Assembly: GCA_900239685.1 (NCBI GenBank)
Contig: OENT01000619.1
Span: forward strand, 1-64,000
Source: Rotaria macrura
Lineage: Eukaryota > Rotifera > Eurotatoria > Philodinida > Philodinidae
Length of the DNA stretch: 64,000 nucleotides
Reading direction: 5' to 3'
Within the stretch, counting starts at the first letter, position 1. Every line of letters begins with the position of its first letter. This document shows positions 24,602 through 35,107 of the stretch, one piece after another. The position numbers and the translations under genes are program-made. The notes under the pieces are model-generated. The model was not told where the DNA came from. It saw nothing but the letters and a program-made list of their open reading frames with translations, and made no database searches.

Positions 24602-27600
24602 TCACATGGGATAGTTCGCAGGTGTATAAAAGAAAGTAGCATTTCCATTCGTTGTTGTTGGCTGCTGTGTAGTATGCATAAGAGGAGTATAAACAAATGT
24701 TGGCTGTGCTTGTTGCATTTGAATGAATGGCATTTGTGGTTGTAAAATCATTGTTGTAGCTGGCATTGTTGAATTAGGTGCACCGGTGATACTCGATTTC
24801 GATTGAGTATTATTCGTTGTATTTGTATTTGAAGTTCGAATTGTTGATGGTGAATTTGATATCTGCTGTTGTTGTTGTTGTTGTTGTTGTTGTTGCGGTT
24901 GTTGAGGAGTAGCGAATGTAAATGGTGAATACATAAATGGATTAGTGAAAAATTGTGCTTGGTGTGCAGCTAGTAAAGCTGGATTTATCATAGATGCTTG
25001 TTGTTGTTGTTGCTGCTGCATATTCAAACTGTTATTTGACGGTACTACTTTGAGCATTTGTTTTTCATCAGTGTTTGTTTCGAATGATCGAACTTCCGGT
25101 TTATCATCAAACGTTACATTTCGATGTTTACGTAATGTTTGAGGATGTCCTTTTAGTACTGCTACATCGTAATGTCCATCTCCAGCATTCTGATGGCTTG
25201 CAATAAGTACAATAGCTAAACCTGGTCGAGCTATACCACGTATCGGTAGAAAAATCTCTAATGGACTGTTAGGTTCACGGACAGCACGTACGATATGAAT
25301 TGGTATAGCAAGTGCTGTAGCCAATGCTTGATTAACTAAAGCACACATATCCGAGCGGTAATACTCTTCAGAGCGAAAACGTTCCATTTCCCTTGTTAAA
25401 TCTAATGTTGCACGCTGTTGCTGTTGTTGTTGCATAGCATTACGTTGGGAAAATAATGTTCGATATTCATCTGGATATTTGGACCATTCTCTTAAGCATA
25501 ATTTTCTTAAATGACGTACCATCCGAGAATCATTTGGTCCATTTAAATGTAGTATGCGACATATGTGTTCACTGAACCAATCATTGATTTCAATAATAAG
25601 TAATATTGATTTTGCGATAGCTTTAAAATGATTAGGTCCTGTTGATTGTATTTCAAGCATATCATAACCAAGTCGATCAAGGTTCTCCATTAATGTTAAT
25701 GCATATAGACCACGTTCTTTTTTTTCTTTTTTTGGATTATTAACATATTCATCGAGTAGATAAAGTAAACGTTCCCATTCTTTTGATACTAAATCTTCTT
25801 GTTTAAGAACTTTCATTAGAATATGACGATCACGTTGTGCTATGTTATGACCAAGAACTTCAAGAACAGCATCTTTATCAATTAAAAATGATTGACGATC
25901 GTTAATATTTGTAGTTGTTGAAGTTGACTTTGGTGTTGATGTTTTACGTTCTTGTTGTCGTATTGATGATGATGGTTGTTGTTGTTGTGGTTGTGGTGGT
26001 TTATTTGTACGATCATTAACAAATAGTTGAAGTTGCTTTCTATCTCGTTGTACAATATCGGATGTTGATAAATAAATATCATCATCATGATTTAAATCAT
26101 CTCGTTGTCGATCATTCTCATATATGTCTTCATCAATTTTCTTATTACTTTGTTGTTGTTGTTGTTGTCGTCGAAGTGACTCATGATCATAGTGATAAGA
26201 TGTTGATTTGTGTGTGGGATTTTCGTAGGAAGATTTTTTTGATACTTTTGTTGCTGGTTTTGTTGTTAGCTCTGTTTTCTTCTTTCTTTCTTTGAGAATA
26301 ACCGCCTGTAAATCATCCATAGCTTCATCACTAAACGAATCGTAATCATCTTCATCATTGTTATTAGCTTCATCGGCTGTTGTACTATCATCAACATCTT
26401 CAAGAGTAACACTATTAAACGTATTTTTGTTGATAGGTGTTTTTGTTGTGCTCATTTTTGTTGACGTTATTTGTCGATCTTTGTAAGGAATAACACGTAA
26501 TTGATGTTTATTTGATGACGAAGGTTGCTAGAAGAAAAAAAAACAGAGTGAGCGAAAAAATTATATTACGATATATATATATTAAGACACGCATCAATGA
26601 GCAAATATTACAGAAGTTTTAGTTGGACTCATTGCTGCTGATGATCGACGTGGTACTGGTGTTGTTGGAGAATCTTTAGTATTTTCATATGTTACATCGG
26701 AAGGTTCATTGTCTATTTCACGTGTATCATCTTGTTGACGAAGAATATGTTCAGCTAAAGGAGCTTGTCGTTTTGTATTTGATGTCTTTTGTTCAGTAGA
26801 TGATGTTGCTATTGTTCGGTCGTTCGCACTAGTATATGATCGTTGATGTGAGTTATTAACATATGGTTGTTTTTTTGGTATATTTCCGTAATTATCAACT
26901 AATTTATTAACAGCTGTAACAAATTTATCTTTCGTTTTACTGAAAAATGTATTTGTTGATGTTGATTTATTTTTCGTATCTAATACTGGTGAATGATCAA
27001 TGGTTTCATAAATTGCATCAGTATGATTGTCAGATTCTTTACGAATGAATAGATGATTTAATGGATCTAAATATGAAAAATTCGAAAAATGAAACGCAAC
27101 AAAATCATATTTATTAGATTATAATTGTTATTAATTTACACGTTGCTCGAGCACTTGTAAAACGTTGAGTAGATTCATTTTTAAGTAAAACAATTAGTTT
27201 ATCATTATCATCCGATTGATTATTATCATCAATATCAATCAATTCGGGTTGTTGTTCTATAGATGACGATGAAAATATTAATAAATTACATTGTAAAACA
27301 TGAGCTAATGCAAATAATATAGCTCGTTCTAAATGACATCGATAATAGTTTGATTCAATAAGCAATTGGCTATCACGACGAATATCAACGTGACTTGATT
27401 TATTCAATGTTGATGAAAGAATATATTTTTCATATTGATCAAAATTCGATTTGATTTGATAATATGTCGCATCGCGAATTTGCATGGCTAATGCTGATGT
27501 ATCAAGAACATCGGTAGTATTCGATTTTAATATATGAGCAAGACATAAAAAAAGTGATAAACAACGTGGATTAGGTGTTGATATCATTGTTTGTATTAAA

Positions 27601-28277
27601 CTATATTTTTGAATAAGATAATCGATATGTTGTTGATGCTCTAATAAATTATCACGTTTTACATTGGCTAAAATGTTAAAAACTCAAGATTTTCAGTAAT
27701 GATTAAGTTTGTTATTTGTGTTTTTATTTATTGAAGATACATATTTACCTGGTTTATCAAGCATAAAAAATTGTTTTGAAACATCATTATATGCAATATG
27801 TAAGGGTTCGATTTCTAGTAAATCATTTGGTATAACGGATATAATCTCTTCATAAATATATGATGTTACAAGACGTATTTCAATGCCGAGAATATTAGTT
27901 AATATTTGTAATGTTCGTCCATGTGGACAACTATTTAAATAAACTGATGATGCACCATTCGACATATCAATGCCACAGATCGGTATAGTTGAACTTTTGT
28001 CTTCGCTATGTAATGTTTGAAGTTGAGCACGAACATGATGTGCCATATTAGGAATAGCTGATATTTCCAGACTTAATTGCCGGAATATCTTTATTTTATA
28101 TCGTTCATTATATTCCCAATAAGGTAATAATGTTCGTGCGACAGCATCATATACGTCAATGGCTGATCCATAGTTATGTAGTTGATGTTTAATAATACGA
28201 TCGTTCAATCGATTTGTATGTGTTTGTAGATCAGTTTGATCATAAGAATCTCTTGGACGTTTTTTAATCGGATTCAT
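24602..28277 (-). CDS. Multi-exon protein with three OTU-like segments and polyQ tail, 1145 aa
   Basis: Exons, all phase-checked: 28277-27749, 27667-27140, 27066-26612 and 26527-24602. Segment 1 (about residues 35-170) and segment 2 (about 200-320) look like divergent OTU cysteine-protease folds. Segment 2 has RCLSLFLCLAHIL, where the catalytic-Cys helix should be, and HLERAILFALAHVLQCNLLI, like the 'LE..alA.vL..pi.v' strand of A20/TRABID-type OTUs. Segment 3 (about 710-970) has GPNHFKAIA in place of the usual 'DGNC.F.A.a', so His sits where the nucleophile Cys is expected (about residue 803). It keeps GDGHYDVAV, the catalytic-His block. The first segment has IDVYDAVARTLL at the equivalent place. 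The linker is acidic and Ser/Thr-rich, and the tail is Gln-rich. OTU proteins cleave ubiquitin chains; at least segments 1 and 3 look catalytically dead, so a ubiquitin-binding or scaffold role is inferred. All alignment is by eye. Confidence 0.65.
24869..24899 (-). repeat. polyQ-encoding CAA/CAG tract
   Basis: A run of TTG/CTG triplets on the plus strand encodes about ten consecutive Gln residues in the C-terminal tail of the OTU-like protein. Shorter Gln tracts recur nearby (about 25,000-25,020 and 25,415-25,435). Confidence 0.8.
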
Positions 28278-29333
28278 AAAATAACTATTGAAAATTGCAG
28301 TGCCTAAAAAAGACTCTAATATATTTCATATTATTTTGACTGGCCACATGCGTTATCTTACGAATGCTTCTTTTTTTTCACATGGATTTTTTTCTCTTCG
28401 TCTTCTTTCTCTTTTTTTCATATTTCATGTAATCGACCTGTGATGTTGTACACGACATATTTCACGGTTGCGCACTTTGTGCATATGTCCCATATTGAAG
28501 CAAGCAAGTAAAGAGAAAGAAAAGAAGCAGTGATACGTAACACATCGAAGCACAGAAGCGATGCGATCTCTACAATATTTTTGCCTAATCAAGAAGTTTG
28601 TTGTCCTATATTCATATGAATGAAAATCTATGCTCATCATTTGAATTCACAATGATTTTTATCTTTCGATTCGTTTAAAATAAAAAGTTATTCTTTGATG
28701 AGATTTGTATTCTTAGCCAGGTCTTCGTACTTTTCTTAATGTTAATATCATAATCATTGACGATAGTTCGTTTAAATCCTTGATAAAGCTTGATCTGGTT
28801 ATTTGTTTTGATTGATTTACTGACTCGAAAAGAACGGAGAATGAGTGTTCAGTGTTGTTCATTTGTTCGCTTCATTCATCATTCATGTCGAATATGATCT
28901 ACACCGGAAACACGTTCTAATTAGGCATAAATTTTTGCAAAATATTGATATGTATATATATACTCAAACTTTCTGAAGATTATGAGTTCCATGTTAAAAA
29001 ATCATTAGTTCGAAGACGAAAACTGATTTATTGATAATTATTCAGAAAGCGAAGAACAAAAAAAAAATATCTTCTTTTCATTATTATTGTTAAACAATAA
29101 AGAACAAGTATATCTAAAACTAGATACGAATACAACAAACAACAAAATTGATGGATAAATGAATAAAAAAATACAATGACACCTGCTATTTCCTCTATTA
29201 TTTAATCTATACTATATGGCAACGAATGAAAAGAATATATAATAAGTCGAATAGAAATCTCAGATTTGATTTCGAGTTTTAATTTCTAAAGTGTAAATGA
29301 CAAATAGGAAACGAGAAGAAAAATTTTCTCATT
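28278..29333. other. Intergenic, no gene seen
   Basis: Contains the 5' side of the OTU-like gene and the 3' side of the Ly6-like gene. It is AT-rich with polypyrimidine and T-rich runs. The frame at 28425-28640 has no recognisable content. Confidence 0.45.
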
Positions 29334-29997
29334 TTATGAATTCATAATAAAAATGATAAGAGTAGCGAATAGACTTAATGATGAAAGAAAGATCGACAAT
29401 TTGACTTGAATTGCTTGATTGCATTTATGACCTGTGCAACATGTTACACTTTCGATGGGATTTGATTGATCATCATCGGGCACTGTACATTGGCCTTTCG
29501 ATGTTGAACAACCACGGCGTATTGATCGACTAGAGCGATTAGTACGTATATGCATTTTCTAGAGGAAAGCAGGTGCATCAATCTCGTATGAAGCATCTAG
29601 AAATATACTTACATAGCACATAGTTATGCCTACATCACACACGTGACTAAGAATATCAGATTTCGAATTGCAATTCGTACATTCATGACAAGAAAGTGTT
29701 GCGGGCATGATAGGTACTGTTATTGAACTAGTCTCCATATTTATGTCATTGTTAGTTACTAAGCTACTTGTTTCATTTTCAACTGATTCTTGTGGACGAT
29801 TATCAACAGAAAGATCGACCATTTTTACTTCGTCAGAAGCTGGTTCAATGTCAGCTAAAATCGGACCGGTATCTTGACAGTAAATAACACCGATACATAA
29901 ACATCCTATGTTTCAATTAAAGAAAATAAAAAATAACACAATGCTTATAAATACAATTAAACATACCAATCAATCCAATAAACCACGACCAAAACAT
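29334..29997 (-). CDS. Ly6/uPAR-type three-finger, GPI-anchored surface protein, 182 aa
   Basis: Three exons: 29997-29967, 29905-29613 and 29558-29334, with phases 1 and 0 matching at the joins. The first exon and start of the second encode a signal peptide (MFWSWFIGLIG, then a hydrophobic stretch ending ...VIYC). An acidic spacer follows, then a Cys pattern of the Ly6 type: C..C..C...C....C, later GC...GQC, then CC....CN. The final CC-x4-CN is the hallmark end of a three-finger domain. The C-terminus (LSIFLSSLSLFATLIIFIMN) is a hydrophobic GPI-attachment signal. Such proteins sit on the outer leaflet and commonly modulate ion channels or septate junctions. The particular partner is unknown. 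Confidence 0.75.
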
Positions 29998-31283
29998 ATC
30001 GTTTGAAGAGTTAAATGTTTTTCTTTGAGTGTATTTAAGAAATCTACAGTAACTCAAGTAGCTCTATTGTGTTCAATGTGCGGTTCCTAATCACTAGCTA
30101 AAGAAACTGTGGAAAAATAGGGAACCGTCTGACGTTTCTACTTCTGACTATAAGCACAAATCCACAAATTCCTCTCTGCACTATTTTCATTGCATTCAAT
30201 ATTTTTTTCCTTTTTTTTTCTCTTTCGTTCTTTTTCTTAACTCCTTGCAACGTATCTTATATATATGTTGTTACAGCAAAATAATCAAACCATGATGAAG
30301 ACGACAGCAACTACAATCCTAACAAAATATGAGTATTATGAAGAAAAAAGTTAGAGAATAGAAGAAATTCCCTAGATGTAGGGCCAGCACACACTATTTT
30401 TGTGGCAAAATAATAGCTTGTCTCGTTTCTTTTTTTTTCTCATTTTCCTCTTATGCTAGTTAAAACACGAATGCAACGGAGTTTTGATGGTTTCTATTTA
30501 TATCTACTCGATTCGAGCACGTCATATGTGCAATGTTCATTCATCAAACAACGCCTCATTCTGATAGTTTATTAAGAAAAACCATTCGTTCTTAGTCTTT
30601 ATTCAAAAAATATATATATATATATCTGGCGATATGCTCTTATATTCATTTGGGATGATACGCTATTCTTGAAGTATGAAATGCAATTTATGATCAACAA
30701 AACAGAAAAATGAATTGCAAATCATAATAAAATTAAAGATATTAATGAATACGATTTTGACAGAACTATTGTTGTATTATTTATGAAACAATATAGAGCA
30801 TGACAGATCGAATTCATTTGATTTCAAAGTGTTGTTGTTTCGATATAATTAAATTGAAAATTAGCCGTTCGATTTTTTACATCATGAGTACTAATATAAC
30901 AATATTTGCATATGACATGAGTACTAAAAAGGTCGGAGTCCAGCGCCATCATACTAATTGCTCTAATTATACAAAAGCGACCAATCGAAACTTAACAAGA
31001 CCTCATCATATGATTGTGTGGTTTTATTGCAGCGACTCTTTTTTAATCCTTCAAAATCTTTTGCACTTTTTCAGCTATCTATTTTGGTGCATTACCTCAT
31101 CAGCCAGTTACTAAGTATGAAATAAAAGTGTCATAAACTTATCTTTCCTTCGTTTATTAAGTAGATCAAAAGAAAAGAAAAAAAGAAAGAAATCATATGT
31201 ATCGAATAGTAACATAATTTTGTGTTCTCTTATTGGCTGTGACAAGGAGACCTTCATCATTATCGTTTTAAATATTAAACACT
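29998..31283. other. Intergenic between divergent Ly6-like and SLC25A1 genes
   Basis: The two flanking genes point away from each other, so this 1.3 kb should hold both promoters. It contains a (TA)n run near 30,609-30,625 and T-rich tracts. The plus frame 30800-31114 shows no family likeness and is not counted as a gene. Confidence 0.45.
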
Positions 31284-32547
31284 ATGACAGTATCTCAACG
31301 TCGTGACATAAATGCAGCAGCAGCGGCTACAGCTACAGGTGGTCTACGCGGTGTGATTGCGGGTAAACACGAAATAACAATTGATTAATAAAAAATATTC
31401 ACTTATTTTATTCTTGATTTCTTAGGGGGTATCACCGGTGCAATTGAAATTTGTATAACATTCCCAACAGAGTTCGTTAAAACTCAGTTACAATTAGATG
31501 AAGGCTCGAGTAGACGTGGCGAGCCACGAAAATATAACGGTGTAATTGACTGTGTTAAAAAAACAGTACATAATCGCGGTTTTTTTGGTCTTTATCGTGG
31601 TCTCAGTGTACTCTTATACGGATCAATACCTAAGAGTGGTGTTCGGTAAAATAGAATTTTTCTTTTTCTTTTTATGAAACAAAAAGTCAGCCGTTTAAAA
31701 TTAATTCTAAAAGATTTGGAGCTTTTGAAGAATTTAAAAAATATGCAGCTGATGAACATGGCCAATTAAATACCAAGACTCGATTATTATGTGGTTTAGG
31801 TGCTGGCGTACGTATATTTCTATTCTTTTTAAATAATATTCCATAATTATCTATTGATTTATCACAAAAGTTGGCTGAAGCTATTTTCGTTGTTACTCCA
31901 ATGGAAACTGTTAAGGTTAAATTCATTCATGATCAACATGCAGCAAAACCAAAATTTCACGGTTTTTTTCATGGTGTTCGTGAAATAATACGAACTGAAG
32001 GTTATTATTCATAAAAATATATCTTGATATCGAACGATCTGTTTTATATTCTCGTTCTATTTGTCATGTAAGGTATTCGAGGTACGTATCAGGGTATAAC
32101 AGCAACAATGCTCAAACAAGGAACAAATCAAGCTATACGATTTTTTGTGATGGAATCATTGAAGGAACAATATAGAATCCGTACATCGAAGAAACACAAT
32201 GAACCTATACCAGTAATTATAACTGGTATATTTGGTCTTATTGCTGGTGCTGCTAGTGTATTTGGTAATACACCACTTGATGTTGTTAAAACACGTATGC
32301 AAAGTCTTGAAGCTGCAAAATATAAAAATACATTAGATTGTGCGATTCAAATAATGCGTCATGAGGGACCACTGGCGTACGTTAATAATAGAGAAGAAAT
32401 ACGACAATTGATTTTATTTTTATTGTTCTGTCTAGATTTTATAAAGGTACAGTGCCACGACTTGGTCGAGTTTGTGCTGACGTTGCAATAACGTTCATGA
32501 TTTATGATAAATTTATTGAGGCATTTAATGTCATTTGGCCAAAGTAA
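31284..32547 (+). CDS. SLC25A1: Mitochondrial tricarboxylate (citrate) carrier, 312 aa
   Basis: Six exons: 31284-31362, 31426-31645, 31714-31807, 31871-32000, 32073-32376 and 32436-32547. All phases agree, and the length equals that of animal SLC25A1 (about 311 aa). The three mitochondrial-carrier signatures are present, one per repeat: [19 protein letters not shown] and [10 protein letters not shown]. Other citrate-carrier landmarks include [53 protein letters not shown] and [18 protein letters not shown]. The protein exchanges mitochondrial citrate for cytosolic malate across the inner membrane, supplying cytosolic acetyl-CoA for lipid synthesis. The donor of intron 4 is GTTATT, weaker than the others, but the phase and protein continuity ([11 protein letters not shown]) support it. 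Confidence 0.95.
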
Positions 32548-35070
32548 TTGTTTTTCCGGGATCTATTCCATAGCTGTTTTTGACATATCAATTCATTGAC
32601 AATTATAACAAAAAGAAATATTATAGCTTTTATCTAATTGGGCTCAGTTTTTTTTTCTCAATATTTTTATTTGTTTGAAACTTTTGTTTTTCCATTATTT
32701 ATCATTCTCAAATGTTACTCATGATATTTTATAATCTATTTATGCGGGCAACGTTTTTCTGATTCGTTCCATTTTGACTATAATGGGTTTTTTTTTCTAT
32801 TGAGTAAGACGAACGTGTGCTTTTTAACGATAAAAATACATAATATATGTGATAACAAATCACCTAGATCTGAATAACAATTAAAAGCTTTTTATCTTGA
32901 TCATCATAGTGACGTTTCTTTTTCAAATACTCATGACACTATAATAGAACTATGATGTTTGATTTCTATGGAGATTATTTGTTCTTCTTTCAAGAACCAC
33001 TCGGAGCTTTTCTTTTTCCTATTGAACTATTTCATCAGTGTTTTAATGTTTCTTCAACCTTCTATAAATCGATTTCATTTCATGCACAATGGAGTAGCAT
33101 GAAATTACCATGGTAAACTAGGGATTAAGTCAAAGAAATATGTTATAATGTTTCACCGTATAAAACCACGTTCGAGATCGACAGTCAAAAATTGAATATA
33201 AATATATAAACTGACAAAAATTATATTCCATGTTGACCTTCATTCTATATACGTGAATTTTCTTTTGCTTAAAAAATCATGTGAGAATCCAGGGTATAAA
33301 AGAAAAATTTTAGTTCAATTCGTACTTGTCACATAAAGACAATTTCAATATATTCAAGAAGGACTTTCTATTTATAGAATTATTTTGTGACATAGAAACG
33401 GCAACACACAATTCCACCAACGAGCGCTGTCGTGTTTTGTATCTTGGCATATTCTTGGAAAATAAAGCAAAAAGTAATTTATTACCATAACGGGTGCTCG
33501 AGTATTCTATGATGAACGATGAAAAACTATAAACAGAGTAAAAAATTCATGCTTCGTATTCTATAAGTACCCTATTTTCCTGGAGGATTTCGATAGAAAG
33601 TCAAAGACAAGAATGGTATTAAACATCTATGAAGAATGACGCAGATTTATGAATGAGAAGAAAACAAATTCATATCTTAGCGAAAAGCCTATTAAAAAAC
33701 CAAGACAACATTCTCGTACTTATGAAAGGAAAGAAAAACGAAAACCAGACGACGAAAACAAAAATACACACTCTACAATGAATACAATAATTCACTTATC
33801 GCCAAGTTTGATAGACTCAATGGCTTATCTTTTAGTGTAGTAAGGGGAAAAGTACCCAGTGAAACATGTGGACATGACTTACAGTCAATAAACTAATACT
33901 TCAAATATTTGTTTTAACTCATTATTTTTATTCGTTCTTTTCGGCTAGTATCAATCATTAGATTAGAATTCATGACTTAGATTTTGAAATATTGTCGAGC
34001 GAACATGAATTTCGAAAATTCCATTCAAACTGTTGACATTTTCATATTTACGTAAACTTTCGATTAATCAATCCTCCCATGGATTTATTATGATTTTGAT
34101 GATGCTCGTCAAGATTGATATTTTTCTAAGGAACAAACGAAGAAAAGAATGGGATCGAATGGTTTTATGTACTTAGAATCATCTATATTCATATAATGTC
34201 GAATTAAAGTATTTTACAAAATCGAAAGATTACTGAATACTACAAGGTATATAATTAACGAATAAAATAATATGAACACAAGATGAATTATGAAGTAGAC
34301 GACAGTTGTATTCTTTATTTACTACTTAACAGGACAACATTTGGGAAACTCGCTTATATGTTATTGAAGAATATCTCTTGAATAATATTTGTCCTCGTTT
34401 CGAAACGTATTCAACGGAGGGACCTGTTAAATAATAATGTTTGTATAAATTTAAGCAACAAGTAATTACATTCTTCGCCATTACTTCTTATCATATTTCT
34501 TGAATACATAATGAATCCAAGTACAATAAGACACATCATCGACTATCAAATTTCTTGATGAGTACTTGTTAATGATAGAAAACTTTAGATTAGTATAGTT
34601 TTTCCGAGTACTTACTCTAGAAGTAAGAATATTCGACAAAAATTGTAACTGTGTGGCTCGATCTAGATTACATGAAGAATCAAGTTTTGACAATGATTTT
34701 CATATCATACAACTCTTTAATGAAGTGAGTCCATCAGATAAACTTTTAGGTTGTCTACTTTTTCTCTTTACTTATCAAATAGAGATAGACAAACATGATT
34801 TGCACTCGCATACGAGCAAATATTCTAGAATTTAAAATCAAAAGATAGAAGATAGTAGAATAGTTTTATCAACTAATAAACATCGAAAACTATGTTCTAG
34901 TTAAATTTAATGTCAAAAAATAAACTGGAATATGCTGACTTCTTGAATAGAACATATATCCTTACTCAACGAACAATAGCCCACAGCAAATAATCATTCT
35001 AGACAATGCAATGATATTTGACATTTGTATATACGTTATCATAAATTTTAACATGTCGATATACTCACTC
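32548..35070. other. Intergenic, no gene seen
   Basis: About 2.5 kb between the SLC25A1 stop and the end of the convergent ADP-ribosyltransferase gene. It holds only short frames (33649-33840, 34481-34693) without recognisable content. Confidence 0.45.
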
Positions 35071-35098
35071 ATATATATATATATATATATATATATAA
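35071..35098. repeat. (TA)n microsatellite
   Basis: An uninterrupted AT dinucleotide run just downstream of the stop of the ADP-ribosyltransferase/TPR gene. Similar runs occur at about 41,951-41,962 and 49,747-49,770. Confidence 0.85.
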
Positions 35099-35107
35099 GT
35101 CAAGATC

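Noticed and set aside
24945-25142. Poly-Cys frame opposite the OTU-like gene
   Set aside because: Antisense of the polyQ tract (TGC/TGT from CAG/CAA).
30800-31114. 104-codon plus-strand open frame upstream of SLC25A1
   Set aside because: No domain and no link to the carrier gene, whose ATG at 31284 is secure.
35071-35098. (TA)n run as a possible telomere or origin element
   Set aside because: Ordinary dinucleotide microsatellite; several similar runs occur elsewhere in the window.
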